Shown here piece after piece: positions 1 to 8,766 of a stretch of DNA of 64,000 bases; position 1 is the first letter of the stretch; each line of letters starts with the position of its first letter. A program made the translations under genes and the position numbers. Source of the stretch: Candidatus Formimonas warabiya (GTDB lineage Bacteria > Bacillota > Dehalobacteriia > Dehalobacteriales > Dehalobacteriaceae); the NCBI RefSeq assembly GCF_002777255.1, contig NZ_CP017634.1, forward strand, positions 632,903-696,902, written 5' to 3'. The notes beneath the pieces were generated by a model. That model made no database searches, was not told where the DNA came from, and worked only from the letters and a program-made list of their open reading frames with translations.

Positions 1-446
1 ATCAGATTAAAGGCATCTTTACCGGTGAAATTACCAATTGGGAAGCTGTAGGCGGAGACAGCGCCCCCATCGTTGTGATCAACCGTGAAGAAGGTTCCGG
101 AACCAGAGATGCTTTCCAAGAGCTGGTACTAGGGGCAGATGCTAAGTTTACGGACAGCGCCGCCATTCAAAACTCTACCGGTGCAGTCAGAACCGCTGTT
201 TCCAGTGACGCCAATGCTGTCGGTTTTATCTCCCTGGGCTCCCTGGATGATTCTGTGAAAGCGGTCAAAGTTGACGGCGTGGAAGCTTCCGAAGAGAATG
301 TGATCGCCACCACTTATACCATTTCCCGTCCCTTTCTGTTCTTGACGAAAGGGGAACCTACCGATTTAGCCAAAGCATTCACGGATTGGGTTCTGAGTGC
401 GGAAGGCCAGGAAGTAGTTGGGGAAGAGTTTATTGCCATCAATTAA
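1..446 (+). CDS. pstS: PstS phosphate-binding protein, 3' part
   Basis: C-terminal part of the periplasmic/lipoprotein phosphate-binding subunit of the PstSCAB ABC importer; the 5' end lies outside the window. The open frame runs from base 3 to the stop at 444-446. It shows the family signature of a phosphate-binding lobe: FTGEITNWEAVGG at the start, then the GSGTRDAF loop, whose Gly/Ser/Thr/Arg contact phosphate in known PstS proteins, and a C-terminal DWVLSAEGQEVV segment. The gene is followed by a hairpin terminator and then pstC, pstA, pstB and phoU in the normal operon order. The hairpin after the binding-protein gene probably lets pstS mRNA exceed that of the transporter genes (inference). 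Identification is firm; only the N terminus is missing. Confidence 0.93.
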   Translation, partial: QIKGIFTGEITNWEAVGGDSAPIVVINREEGSGTRDAFQELVLGADAKFTDSAAIQNSTGAVRTAVSSDANAVGFISLGSLDDSVKAVKVDGVEASEENVIATTYTISRPFLFLTKGEPTDLAKAFTDWVLSAEGQEVVGEEFIAIN

Positions 447-493
447 GTGATCCCAAGAGCAACAGGAGATAATCGCCGGATAGGTTGAAAAGC

Positions 494-519
494 CGGGGTG
501 GCCCAGCCACCCCGATTTT
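494..519 (+). terminator. Hairpin between pstS and pstC
   Basis: Perfect 9-bp stem (CGGGGTGGC, 494-502, with its complement at 506-514) and a 3-nt loop, followed by ATTTT. It is probably a partial terminator or 3' stabiliser of pstS mRNA, with read-through into pstC. Confidence 0.7.
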
Positions 520-613
520 GCCTGTCTGGAAGTAAAAAAACATGGGGGTATTAATTCCAAGGTTTGATTACTCCTTTGGTAAATAAGAAACGAAAACGCC
601 GGAGGATGTTACA

Positions 614-1519
614 ATGGCAAACAAAACAAAAGAAAAAGTTATTGAAAAAACGTTATTTTGTGCGGCTTTGGCCCAGGTTTTAGTGATTATTTTGATTGGC
701 TTCTTTGTTTTTAAAGAAGGGCTGCCGGTGATGGAGAAATATGGCATCTTTCATTTCCTTTCCGGAGAAATATGGAATCCTACGAAACAAATTTACGGCA
801 TTTATCCCATGATCATTGGGACCTTTGTGGTGACCTTGGGCGCTTTAGTTCTGGGCGTACCTTTAGGCGTTGCCACAGCAATTTTTTTGGCTGAAATCGT
901 ATCCGAAAAAACCGGGCGCTTTTTCCGTCCTGCCATCGAGCTGCTGGCCGGCATCCCCTCAGTGGTTTATGGTTTATTTGGGATGGTTTTGGTGAAAAAT
1001 GTTATTCTTTATATTGAACGCCACTTTCTCAGCAATTTCTTACCACCGGAATACCAATGGGGCTACAGCATTTTAACAGCCTCCATCATTCTTGCCGTAA
1101 TGATTTTGCCCACGATTATTAACATCTCGGAAGATTCCATCCGCAGTGTCCCCATAGAATACCGGGAAGGCAGCCTGGCGCTGGGCGCCACCCACTGGCA
1201 AACAATAGCGAAAGTTTTGCTCCCGGCTGCTCGTTCCGGCATATTGGCTGCCATCGTACTGGGGATGGGAAGGGCCTTAGGAGAAACCATGGCAGTGATT
1301 ATGGTGGCAGGAAATACCGTAGAAGTACCTGCTTTGTCCTTGTGGGGTATTTTTGCCCCGGTGCGGACCTTGACAGGAAATATTGCCTTAGAAATGGGCT
1401 ATGCCGGACCTGAGCATCAGCAGGCCTTATTTGCCACCGGAATTGTGCTGTTTGTGTTTATTATGATTTTAAACCTGATTGCCGGCCGGATTGCCCGGAA
1501 AGGGGTGAATGAAACCTAA
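614..1519 (+). CDS. pstC: Phosphate ABC transporter permease PstC
   Basis: 301-residue inner-membrane permease of the high-affinity phosphate importer. An N-terminal membrane segment (about residues 15-35) is followed by a block of hydrophobic helices and the ABC-permease EAA-type loop, seen as [16 protein letters not shown], which contacts the ATPase PstB. The family features LAGIPSVVYGLFG and GRALGETMAVIMVAGN are intact. GGAGG lies about 8 bases before the ATG. The stop codon overlaps the pstA start by one base (TAATG), so the two permeases are translationally coupled and form the heterodimeric channel. Confidence 0.96.
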   Translation: MANKTKEKVIEKTLFCAALAQVLVIILIGFFVFKEGLPVMEKYGIFHFLSGEIWNPTKQIYGIYPMIIGTFVVTLGALVLGVPLGVATAIFLAEIVSEKTGRFFRPAIELLAGIPSVVYGLFGMVLVKNVILYIERHFLSNFLPPEYQWGYSILTASIILAVMILPTIINISEDSIRSVPIEYREGSLALGATHWQTIAKVLLPAARSGILAAIVLGMGRALGETMAVIMVAGNTVEVPALSLWGIFAPVRTLTGNIALEMGYAGPEHQQALFATGIVLFVFIMILNLIAGRIARKGVNET

Positions 1520-2364
1520 TGACTGTGAAGCAGCAGGAAAAGATCGCCCGATTTTTCTTATGGACAGCGGCCACCATTACCGTAGGTTTTCTCTTTTTGA
1601 TTATTGGTTATATCGTTAAAGAGGGTATTGGCGTGGTGAACCTTAATTTTTTGCTTGATGTTCCTAGAAAAATGGGGGCAAAGGGAGGGATTTTCCCTTC
1701 CATCCTCGGCACCCTGTATTTAATCGCTGCTACCTTGGTTTTTGCCATCCCCATTGGGGTGGGGGCAGCTATTTATCTCAATGAGTATACCAGGGAAGGG
1801 AAAATAACCCGGCTGATTCGATTCGGTACCGAGGCTTTGGCAGGTATTCCTTCCATTATTTTTGGCTTATTCGGCTTTGCTTTTTTTGTCATTCTTTTGC
1901 GGCCGATCACAGGAGGGTGGTCCATCCTATCCGGCTCTTTAACGGGGGCCATTATGGTTCTGCCGACGATTGTCCGGACATCGGAAGAAGCGTTGAAAAC
2001 TGTTCCCTTGACATACAGGGAAGGAAGCCTGGCTTTGGGTGCAAGCAAGTGGCAAACAGTAAGCAAGGTGGTGCTTCCGGCCGCAATTCCGGGAATATTA
2101 ACAGGGATTATTTTAGCCATTGGGCGGGTAGTAGGGGAAACGGCAGCTTTGCTTTTGACCCTGGGAGGAACCCTGTTGATGCCCCATTCCCTTTTTGACG
2201 GGGCCCGGACCATGTCAATGCATTTATATATGGTGGCCATGGAAACCGGTGCCATGGAGATGGCTTTTGGCACGGCAGTTGTATTAATTATCACCATCCT
2301 GATCATCAACACGGCGGCCGGGTTTTTACGCAAAAAGCTGGAACTTAGCTCAGGCAGGAGGTAA
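1519..2364 (+). CDS. pstA: Phosphate ABC transporter permease PstA
   Basis: 281-residue second permease of the Pst importer. It has the same architecture as PstC: an N-terminal helix, [17 protein letters not shown], the EAA-like loop [22 protein letters not shown], and [16 protein letters not shown]. The start codon sits inside the TAATG junction with pstC, and pstB follows after 5 bases. It forms the transmembrane pore with PstC. Length and motifs are normal for the family. Confidence 0.96.
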   Translation: MTVKQQEKIARFFLWTAATITVGFLFLIIGYIVKEGIGVVNLNFLLDVPRKMGAKGGIFPSILGTLYLIAATLVFAIPIGVGAAIYLNEYTREGKITRLIRFGTEALAGIPSIIFGLFGFAFFVILLRPITGGWSILSGSLTGAIMVLPTIVRTSEEALKTVPLTYREGSLALGASKWQTVSKVVLPAAIPGILTGIILAIGRVVGETAALLLTLGGTLLMPHSLFDGARTMSMHLYMVAMETGAMEMAFGTAVVLIITILIINTAAGFLRKKLELSSGRR

Positions 2365-2369
2365 AAGTA

Positions 2370-3122
2370 ATGGGGAAAATAGATATCACCAATCTGAATT
2401 TATTTTACGGTAGTTTTCAAGCTTTGATCAATATTAATTTTACGATTAAAGAAAAGGGAATTACCGCATTAATCGGACCGTCCGGCTGCGGAAAGTCTAC
2501 CTTTTTGCGCGTGCTGAACCGGATGAATGACCTGATCCCGTCGGTAAAAGTGGAAGGCCAGGTGCATATGGATAATCAGGATATTTATGATAAGTCGGTT
2601 GATGTGGTAGAATTAAGAAAAAAGGTGGGGATGGTGTTTCAAAAGCCGAATCCTTTTCCCATGAGTATTTTTGATAATGTTGCTTACGGCCCCAGAATCC
2701 ATGGGATCAAAGAAAAGAAACGGTTGGAAGAGATTGTGGAAAGAAGTTTAAAACTTGCTGCTCTTTGGAATGAGGTGAAAGACAGGCTGCACAGCGGCGC
2801 CCTAGGTCTTTCAGGGGGGCAGCAGCAAAGGTTGTGTATTGCCCGGGTGTTGTCGGTGGAGCCGGAAGTATTGCTCATGGACGAACCTACATCTGCTCTC
2901 GACCCGATTTCTACATTGAAAGTGGAAGAATTGGCCCAGGAATTAAAAGAAAAATATACCATTGTCATCGTTACCCATAATATGCAGCAGGCCGCCCGGA
3001 TATCCGATCATACCGCCTTTTTCTTGAACGGGGAAATGATTGAATTTGGGGAGACTGATTTTATTTTTACCAAACCACGGGATAAAAGGACAGAGGATTA
3101 TATTACGGGACGATTTGGATAA
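2370..3122 (+). CDS. pstB: Phosphate ABC transporter ATPase PstB
   Basis: 250-residue ATP-binding subunit that powers phosphate import through PstCA. Walker A is GPSGCGKST (residues 36-44), the ABC signature is LSGGQQQR, and Walker B with the catalytic Glu is [13 protein letters not shown]; the switch His lies in IVTHNMQQA. Length is typical (about 250). AGGAGG of the RBS lies at the end of pstA. phoU follows after 13 bases. Confidence 0.97.
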   Translation: MGKIDITNLNLFYGSFQALININFTIKEKGITALIGPSGCGKSTFLRVLNRMNDLIPSVKVEGQVHMDNQDIYDKSVDVVELRKKVGMVFQKPNPFPMSIFDNVAYGPRIHGIKEKKRLEEIVERSLKLAALWNEVKDRLHSGALGLSGGQQQRLCIARVLSVEPEVLLMDEPTSALDPISTLKVEELAQELKEKYTIVIVTHNMQQAARISDHTAFFLNGEMIEFGETDFIFTKPRDKRTEDYITGRFG

Positions 3123-3135
3123 AGGAGGGAACAGT

Positions 3136-3792
3136 ATGACACGGGAGACTTTTCAGGCCCAGTTAAAAGACCTGCAGCAGCAAATTTTACGCATGGGCAG
3201 TTTGGTGGAGGAAGCCATTGCCAATTCGGTGGCTGCCCTGAAATTGCAGGATACGGTTTTGGCCCAAAAAATTATTGATGAGGATGACATCATCGACGAT
3301 TTTTATGCCAAAATTGAGGATCAATGCCTGAAACTTATTGCTACCCAGCAGCCCATGGCGAAAGACTTGCGTAAAATTATCACCGGCCTGAAAATAATCG
3401 GAGATTTGGAACGCATGGCAGATCATGCGGTGGATATCTCTAAAATTGCTCTGCAAATTTCTCATGAGCCGCTGATAAAGCCTTTGATTGACATTCCCCG
3501 CATGTCGGAATATGCGCAAAAAATGGTTAAACACTGTTTGGATGCGTATGTAAAAGAAGATACAAACCTGGCCAACAGTGTTGGTCTTGACGATGATTTG
3601 GTCGATCACCTGCACAGGCAGATTTTTCGCGAATTATTAACTTACATGATGGAAGATCCTCGCACCATTAAACAGGCGACCCACTTGCTTTTTGTCAGCC
3701 GTTACCTGGAACGTATTGCGGACCGGGCCACGAATATCGGTGAAGCGGTGATTTATTTAGTTACCGGAGACAGAACGGACATCAATAATTAG
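3136..3792 (+). CDS. phoU: Phosphate signalling protein PhoU
   Basis: 218-residue cytoplasmic all-helical protein that dampens Pst transport and PhoR/PhoB-type signalling when phosphate is plentiful. The ATG at 3136 is chosen because AAAGGAGGG sits 7 bases upstream; the frame opens earlier, but inside pstB. The two PhoU repeats are visible, each with the metal-cluster-type motif: IIGDLERMADHAVDI near the middle and VSRYLERIADRATNIGEAV at the C terminus. It is the last gene of the pst operon. Confidence 0.95.
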   Translation: MTRETFQAQLKDLQQQILRMGSLVEEAIANSVAALKLQDTVLAQKIIDEDDIIDDFYAKIEDQCLKLIATQQPMAKDLRKIITGLKIIGDLERMADHAVDISKIALQISHEPLIKPLIDIPRMSEYAQKMVKHCLDAYVKEDTNLANSVGLDDDLVDHLHRQIFRELLTYMMEDPRTIKQATHLLFVSRYLERIADRATNIGEAVIYLVTGDRTDINN

Positions 3793-3809
3793 ATTGGTAC
3801 CGCCAAGGG

Positions 3810-3870
3810 ACAGACGGGGGAACGGTTCTTCGAACTGAAAATGAGATCGAAGAACCGTTCCCCCGTCTGT
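3810..3870. repeat. Perfect 24-bp inverted repeat, REP-like
   Basis: Perfect inverted repeat: arms at 3810-3833 and 3847-3870 with a 13-nt spacer and no T-run. It contains the core AAGAACCGTTCCCCCGTCTG, which closely resembles the repeat inside addB (29123-29225). It is more likely a dispersed palindromic element than an ordinary terminator, although it could still stop phoU transcription. The rest of the 3793-3988 gap shows nothing else. Confidence 0.6.
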
Positions 3871-3988
3871 CAGGGTAATCTGTTTATCCGGCTGCCTGGC
3901 CATGGCGAGATAAATTAAATATTCTAAAGGACTGGCACCAACTTCCGGCCTCATGAATATAATAGATCAAGGATAGGAGGGGAATGCC

Positions 3989-4210
3989 GTGTCCGATTTT
4001 AATCATTTTATGCGCAACAAATTTTTTGGTTTATTCGGACGTGTGAAGTGGATTGCCTTTTTAATTGAGCTCCGGGTTTTGGGTAGATTACTGGTTGTCA
4101 TAGCGACGATTTTCCTGTTTTTGTATGCCTTGTTTTTCCCTCAGTTTTGGATTATTTTGATTCTTTTTTGGCTGTTCTTAGCCTTACTTGCCATGTGTTG
4201 CGGTTTATAG
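3989..4210 (+). CDS. Small membrane protein, unknown
   Basis: 73-residue hypothetical protein starting with GTG, preceded by a strong AGGAGGGG 7 bases upstream. After a short basic amphipathic N terminus (about residues 1-25) there is a long hydrophobic stretch (about residues 28-72, including FLFLYALFFPQFWIILILFW), which could form two membrane helices. I do not recognise a family. It sits alone between phoU and an oxidoreductase gene. Confidence 0.65.
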   Translation: MSDFNHFMRNKFFGLFGRVKWIAFLIELRVLGRLLVVIATIFLFLYALFFPQFWIILILFWLFLALLAMCCGL

Positions 4211-4285
4211 CATGAATCATATGGGTGGTTACTGAAATGTAACCGCTTTTTTGCGCATCAGAGAACAAGGCAACGAAGAAGCGAC

Positions 4286-4337
4286 AAGTGACCCCGTGTC
4301 TTGTTGGATCTATCATGTGAAAGGAGGGGGTCACTTT
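4286..4337 (+). promoter_or_regulatory. Possible RBS-sequestering hairpin
   Basis: AAGTGACCCC (4286-4295) is perfectly complementary to GGGGTCACTT (4328-4337), which covers part of the Shine-Dalgarno and the first two bases of the TTG start of the next gene. A competing stem ACAAG/CTTGT (4285-4289 and 4300-4304) overlaps the left arm. This suggests possible translational control; no known riboswitch is recognised. Confidence 0.35.
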
Positions 4338-5622
4338 GCTACGGGTGGTTGTGGTAGGCGGAGGTTGGGCGGGCTGCGCTGCTTCCCTGACCGCTAAAAA
4401 GGCCGGGGCCGATGAAGTACTTTTAATTGAGCGGTGCGACATGCTGTTAGGTACCGGCTTGGTAGGCGGTATTATGAGAAATAACGGCAGGTATACTGCA
4501 GCTGAGGAAGGGATAGCGATGGGCTGCGGGGAGCTTTTTGAAGTGGCGGATCATGTGTCCCGTCATAAAAATATTGAATTCCCCGGACATAAACATGCCT
4601 TCCTTTATGATATTACCGCGATCGAACCGGCTGTGAAAAAGAAATTATTATGTTACGGGGTTGATGTTCTAACGGAAACCCGCATCACAGACATCAAAAG
4701 AGCCGGACAAGCCATCACAAGTGTGATCACAGCACAGGGACGAGAAATCCCGGGGGATATTTTTGTGGAAACGACAGGGACAGCCGGACCGGCAGGTAAT
4801 TGCGCCAAGTTTGGTAACGGCTGTGTGATGTGTATTTATCGCTGTCCTACTTTCGGGCCCCGGGTGAGCATTGCGGGGAGAGCAGGGATCAAAGAAAAAA
4901 TGGGCGTAAATACGGATGGTTCAACCGGTGCCATGAGTGGTTCCTGTAAACTGCACAAAGAATCATTATCTGATGATATTATACGCGAACTTCAGCAAAA
5001 AGGTGTGGTAGTCCGGCCAATTCCGGAATTTTTGAAAAAAGGAGACAAAATGCTGGCGCGCAAAGCATGCCAGCAATACGCCGGAAAAGATTTTGCCGAT
5101 AATGTGGTTCTTTTGGATACCGGGCACGCCAAGTTGATGTCCCCTTATTTTCCCTTGGAATTATTAAGACAAGTTCCCGGGTTTGAAAAAGCCCGGTTTG
5201 AGGATCCTTACTCAGGTGGAATCGGCAATTCCATCCGCTTTCTCGCCATTTCGCCTGTCAACCGTTACCTGCAGACGAAAGGATTGGAAAACCTTTTTTG
5301 TGCCGGGGAAAAAGCCGGCCCCCTGGTTGGTCACACAGAAGCCATTATTACCGGCTCTTTGGCCGGCCATAACGGAGTACGGCAGGCAAAGGGATTTCCC
5401 TTAATCAAGATTCCGGAGACTTTAGCCTGTGGGGACATTTTGGATCAGGTGAATAAAGCTCTGGAAACGGAGGAAGGATTAGCAAAAAGGTACACTTTTT
5501 CCGGCGGACTGTATTTCCAGAGGATGCAAGAGAAGGGGACCTATTCTACGGACCGGGAGGAAATAAAACGGCGGGTGGACCAATCCGGGATGATGGGTAT
5601 CTTTGATGGGCCAATCCGATAG
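4336..5622 (+). CDS. FAD-dependent oxidoreductase
   Basis: 428-residue flavoprotein with an N-terminal Rossmann FAD-binding motif VVVGGGWAGCAAS (about residues 4-16) ending in an acidic residue of LLIER. The C-terminal part has a second FAD-contact region, NLFCAGEKAGPLVGHTEA, as in FAD_oxidored/GidA-like enzymes. A Cys-rich patch GNGCVMCIYRCPTFGP (about residues 162-177) could bind a metal or act in redox chemistry. The TTG start follows AAAGGAGGGGG. Substrate is unknown; it is a lone gene. Family level is secure, function is not. Confidence 0.8.
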   Translation: MLRVVVVGGGWAGCAASLTAKKAGADEVLLIERCDMLLGTGLVGGIMRNNGRYTAAEEGIAMGCGELFEVADHVSRHKNIEFPGHKHAFLYDITAIEPAVKKKLLCYGVDVLTETRITDIKRAGQAITSVITAQGREIPGDIFVETTGTAGPAGNCAKFGNGCVMCIYRCPTFGPRVSIAGRAGIKEKMGVNTDGSTGAMSGSCKLHKESLSDDIIRELQQKGVVVRPIPEFLKKGDKMLARKACQQYAGKDFADNVVLLDTGHAKLMSPYFPLELLRQVPGFEKARFEDPYSGGIGNSIRFLAISPVNRYLQTKGLENLFCAGEKAGPLVGHTEAIITGSLAGHNGVRQAKGFPLIKIPETLACGDILDQVNKALETEEGLAKRYTFSGGLYFQRMQEKGTYSTDREEIKRRVDQSGMMGIFDGPIR

Positions 5623-5722
5623 ATAACTTAGCAAAATTATCGAAAAATTAAAAATCTTTTGTATATACTGGTAATAATCATCCACTCTATAGTATAATAC
5701 ATAAAAATAGGGGGGTGATAGT

Positions 5723-6409
5723 TTGAAAATTACATTTTTAGGGCATTCTTGTTTTTTTATTGAAGGAAATAAAAAACTGATTATTGATCCTTTTTTAACG
5801 GGTAATCCGGCAGCCGCCAAAAAAGCAGAAGAAATTGAAACAGATTATATATTGGTTTCCCATGGACATGGCGACCATTTAGGCGATGCCGTTAAGATCG
5901 CTGAGCGGACAAAAGCACCCATTATTGCGCCCAATGAATTAGCCTTTTTTTGCAGGCGGCAAGGGGTATCGGTGCATCCCATGCATATTGGGGGAGCCTA
6001 TAAATTTGACGGGGTGCGGGTGAAATTGACCCAGGCCTGGCATGGTTCGGGGTTTGTGGATGACAATGCGATTTCCTTTACCGGAAATCCCTGCGGTTTT
6101 CTGATTTGGATGGATGACAGATGTCTCTATCATTCAGGTGATACCGGATTGTTCGGGGATATCAACCATGTGATTGGGCGATACAATAAAATAGATGTGG
6201 CCTTTTTGCCCATCGGAGATAATTTTACCATGGGGCCGGAAGACGCCGTCATTGCTGCGGAATGGCTAAAAGCCCGCATGGTGGTCCCCATGCATTACAA
6301 TACCTGGCCCGTCATTAAACAGGATCCGGAACTGTTTAAAAAACAGGTGGATGCAAAAACCCAAAGCAAATGCTTAATATTGAACCCGGGAGAAAATTTT
6401 GAGTTTTAA
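5723..6409 (+). CDS. UPF0173 metal-dependent hydrolase
   Basis: 228-residue metallo-beta-lactamase-fold protein of the UPF0173 (YtkL-like) family. The zinc-binding motif is SHGHGDHLGD (about residues 47-56); further His and Asp ligands lie in YHSGDTGLFGD and in VPMHYNTWP near the C terminus. The TTG start follows GGGGGTG. Length matches the family (about 225-230). The physiological substrate of this family is not established. A strong terminator follows directly. Confidence 0.9.
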   Translation: MKITFLGHSCFFIEGNKKLIIDPFLTGNPAAAKKAEEIETDYILVSHGHGDHLGDAVKIAERTKAPIIAPNELAFFCRRQGVSVHPMHIGGAYKFDGVRVKLTQAWHGSGFVDDNAISFTGNPCGFLIWMDDRCLYHSGDTGLFGDINHVIGRYNKIDVAFLPIGDNFTMGPEDAVIAAEWLKARMVVPMHYNTWPVIKQDPELFKKQVDAKTQSKCLILNPGENFEF

Positions 6410-6436
6410 AAAGCGCAACGATGTTGCGCTTTTTTG
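6409..6436 (+). terminator. Rho-independent terminator
   Basis: AAGCGCAAC / GTTGCGCTT stem with a 3-nt loop followed by a T-run, immediately after the UPF0173 stop codon. Confidence 0.9.
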
Positions 6437-6498
6437 ATAAGTATTTTATCTTTTTTGGGGCACAATAGATCTGACATACATTTTAGGAGGTGAATGAG

Positions 6499-6648
6499 TT
6501 GGGCAACGTAAAATGTGTTGTGGAAGAATGTAAATATAACAAGAATCATTTATGCCATGCTGGGGGCATTGAAGTCCGTTCCAGCGGGGATATGTCTGTC
6601 GAGACTTCAGATGGGACTGCCTGTGAAACCTTTGCGCCTAGGGAATAG
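6499..6648 (+). CDS. DUF1540-type small Cys protein
   Basis: 49-residue protein starting with TTG after TAGGAGGTG. It carries the DUF1540 cysteine pattern: VKCVVEECKYN, then HLCHA, and a C-terminal TACETF, four cysteines that probably bind a metal. A second member lies at 8767-8934 and matches at VKCVV..C.Y and at the terminal C..F. The role of DUF1540 is unknown; members are common in spore formers. The short length and non-ATG start make it easy to miss. Confidence 0.75.
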   Translation: MGNVKCVVEECKYNKNHLCHAGGIEVRSSGDMSVETSDGTACETFAPRE

Positions 6649-6662
6649 AAGCCAAGTTGGTC

Positions 6663-6695
6663 AGGTTAAAACCGGGAGTCTCCCGGTTTTAACCT
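6663..6695 (+). terminator. 15-bp perfect hairpin
   Basis: Perfect 15-bp stem (6663-6677 with 6681-6695) and a 3-nt loop, with TTTT inside the descending arm. It lies just after the DUF1540 gene and is a probable terminator. Confidence 0.7.
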
Positions 6696-6876
6696 ATCAG
6701 CCCCAATAAGTTTTTTTGTATGAATTGCCGAACGCCATTTTTCTTACTTTCCCGAACCCAGGTGCCCCGGGGCCAGAAGAAATCCGCAGGATTTTCGTAA
6801 ATAGGAAGGTATAGACGGGTTTATCCCGAAATATTTTTAGAGAAACAGCCCTTATTCCGGGAGGTAGAGAAAAAGG

Positions 6877-8064
6877 ATGCTGCGCCAAATCATACACGTG
6901 GATATGGACGCTTTTTTTGCCTCGGTAGAGCAGCGTGACCACCCCGAATTTGCAGGAAAACCGGTTGTCGTAGGGGGAAAACCGGAAACCCGGGGCGTAG
7001 TGGCTGCTGCTTCCTATGAGGCACGTAAATTTGGGGTTCGTTCTGCGATGGCCATGGCCTTGGCGGTTAAAAAATGCCCTGATCTGATCATTGTGCCCCC
7101 CCGCCATCATGAATATGAACGGGTCTCCCGGAGTATTATGGAGATTTTCTATCAATTTACTCCTTTGGTGGAGCAGATCTCAATTGATGAGGCTTTTCTG
7201 GATGTAACAGGCAGTCTCGGCCTCTTTCAAACGGCAGAAAATATTGGCCGTACCATACAACAGAAAATCTGGCAGGTTCATGCTTTAACCGCGTCCGTAG
7301 GTATCGGCCCCAACAAATTTGTGGCCAAGCTGGCCTCGGATTTTCATAAGCCTCAAGGGTTTACCATGGTCCATCCGGATCAGGTAGCCTCTTTCTTAGA
7401 TCCTTTAATTGTTCATACTATTTGGGGAATCGGAGAAAAAACAGCATTAACTCTCAATAAACTTGGCATCAAAACGGTCGGTGATGCCAAGAGCTTGTCC
7501 CTGACCCGTTTAGAAGCTTTATTTGGGAAACAGGGAAAGCAGATTTTTTATCTTTGCCGGGGAATCGACGAGCGTCCTGTAGTCCCGGAACATGAGGCAA
7601 AATCATTAGGAAAAGAAATTACATTTTCCCAAGATATTATTGACGTGTCTTATTTATTTTCCATCGCCGGCAAATTGGCAGATCAGGTCGGATTGCGATT
7701 AAGAAAAGGGTCGAAACAGTGCCGGACGGTCACGCTTAAATTAAGATACTGCGATTGGGAGACTATTAGCCGCAGTCATACTTGCACAGATCCTACAAAT
7801 TTAACGAAAACAATTTACCAAAATATTTCTTTATTAATCAAAAAAGAGCTGCCTCTAAAAAAGCCTGTCCGTTTGCTTGGCGTATCTGTATCTAATCTTT
7901 GCTCTGAAAATGTGCAGCAGCAATCTCTTTTTGGGGCACAGGATGTGCGCGAAGCGGAACTCACGAAAGTAACCGATCACTTAAAAGAAAAATACGGAGA
8001 GATGGCAGTCGTCCCGGGATCCGTTCTTTACGGCAAAAAAACGAATTTCCGTAAAATGGATTAG
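6877..8064 (+). CDS. dinB: DNA polymerase IV
   Basis: 395-residue Y-family translesion polymerase. The palm carries catalytic acidic residues in HVDMDAFFASVEQR (residues 7-20) and SIDEAFLDVTG (about residue 100). Helix-hairpin-helix residues lie around IWGIGEKTALTLNKLGI, and the little-finger domain follows. GGGAGG lies about 10 bases before the ATG. The C-terminal QQSLFG is a plausible beta-clamp-binding motif. It copies damaged templates and is often SOS-controlled; I could not identify a LexA box with confidence. Confidence 0.96.
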   Translation: MLRQIIHVDMDAFFASVEQRDHPEFAGKPVVVGGKPETRGVVAAASYEARKFGVRSAMAMALAVKKCPDLIIVPPRHHEYERVSRSIMEIFYQFTPLVEQISIDEAFLDVTGSLGLFQTAENIGRTIQQKIWQVHALTASVGIGPNKFVAKLASDFHKPQGFTMVHPDQVASFLDPLIVHTIWGIGEKTALTLNKLGIKTVGDAKSLSLTRLEALFGKQGKQIFYLCRGIDERPVVPEHEAKSLGKEITFSQDIIDVSYLFSIAGKLADQVGLRLRKGSKQCRTVTLKLRYCDWETISRSHTCTDPTNLTKTIYQNISLLIKKELPLKKPVRLLGVSVSNLCSENVQQQSLFGAQDVREAELTKVTDHLKEKYGEMAVVPGSVLYGKKTNFRKMD

Positions 8065-8123
8065 GCTGCCTGCTTTTTGCATATTAAATTGCTTTTTCAT
8101 CCATACTATACAGGAAGATAAAT

Positions 8124-8175
8124 TGGGGACATTCCTCGGCAGGATAGGAATGCCTGATATAGAGGTGTGTTCCCT
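8124..8175. repeat. REP-like palindromic element (GGGGACATTCCT type)
   Basis: Begins with GGGGACATTCCT and ends with AGGTGTGTTCCCT. The same two half-sites occur at 44851-44880 around a shorter loop. Ends pair imperfectly as a hairpin. It is probably a dispersed palindrome rather than a gene-specific signal. Confidence 0.5.
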
Positions 8176-8198
8176 AACATTATTAAGGAGGTAAAAAG

Positions 8199-8396
8199 AT
8201 GGAACCGTCTGTTTATGATTTTTTAGCCAAATCCTTATTGAACGAACAAGAACTAGTACGGGATTATCAAAGATTCTCCATGAAAGTGGACGATCCTGAA
8301 ATTGCTAAAAACTTTCGGCATTGGGCGGAAGAAGATGGTTTAAGGGCCAATAAGATAGAGGAGTTTATCCATAAAATACAGAGCCATAAAAGTTAA
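8199..8396 (+). CDS. Small ferritin-like helical protein
   Basis: 65-residue protein with a strong AAGGAGG RBS. The sequence is wholly helical, with acidic and His residues spaced as in small ferritin-like/rubrerythrin-related proteins (NEQELVRDYQRF, then HWAEEDGLRANKIEEF), but no complete di-iron site can be demonstrated. It heads a run of small genes ending in CotF-like coat proteins, so a spore or oxidative-stress role is possible (inference). Confidence 0.6.
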   Translation: MEPSVYDFLAKSLLNEQELVRDYQRFSMKVDDPEIAKNFRHWAEEDGLRANKIEEFIHKIQSHKS

Positions 8397-8420
8397 AACC
8401 CGGTTGAGCGGGTTTTAACT
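8391..8420 (+). terminator. 12-bp hairpin terminator
   Basis: AGTTAAAACCCG at 8391-8402 pairs perfectly with 8409-8420 around a 6-nt loop; TTTT lies in the descending arm and TTTT follows. It overlaps the stop codon of the preceding gene. Confidence 0.7.
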
Positions 8421-8438
8421 TTTTCAGGAGGGAGCCTT

Positions 8439-8678
8439 ATGTTTTTAGGATGCCCATTGTGTAACGGAGTCACCACTCCCGGACCCTGTGAGATTTGCGG
8501 AACACCCATGGAAGATTTAGGTATGGTGGAGGATTATGCCGGACCTTATAGTCCTTACCAGGATGGAGAGCTAATTGAACTGGAGCACAAGAGAAACCAT
8601 AAAAGCACTTTGATCTGTATTCATTTAATCTACTGTCCTACCTGCAAATATGACGATTATTTAGAAGTGCCTATTTAA
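8439..8678 (+). CDS. Zinc-ribbon small protein
   Basis: 79-residue hypothetical protein with AGGAGGG upstream. Three CxxC pairs are visible: CPLC (residues 5-8), CEIC (17-20) and CPTC (about 69-72), arranged like a split zinc ribbon. The middle is acidic and Tyr-rich. No family recognised; a metal-binding structural role is likely. Confidence 0.7.
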   Translation: MFLGCPLCNGVTTPGPCEICGTPMEDLGMVEDYAGPYSPYQDGELIELEHKRNHKSTLICIHLIYCPTCKYDDYLEVPI

Positions 8679-8766
8679 ATGTATATAATTACCAAAATAA
8701 ACCTGCCATTTTGGGAAATAATATTCCATGGGTCCTATGAAAAATATAAAAAAAGAGGTGCGAAAA

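Noticed and set aside
1773..2333. 186-codon minus-strand open frame
   Set aside because: Lies fully opposite pstA, with no RBS, low-complexity Met/Ile/Pro-rich translation; a shadow of the real gene.
6515..6709. 64-codon plus-strand frame
   Set aside because: It overlaps the DUF1540 gene (6499-6648) in another frame; the shorter frame has the RBS and the conserved cysteines.
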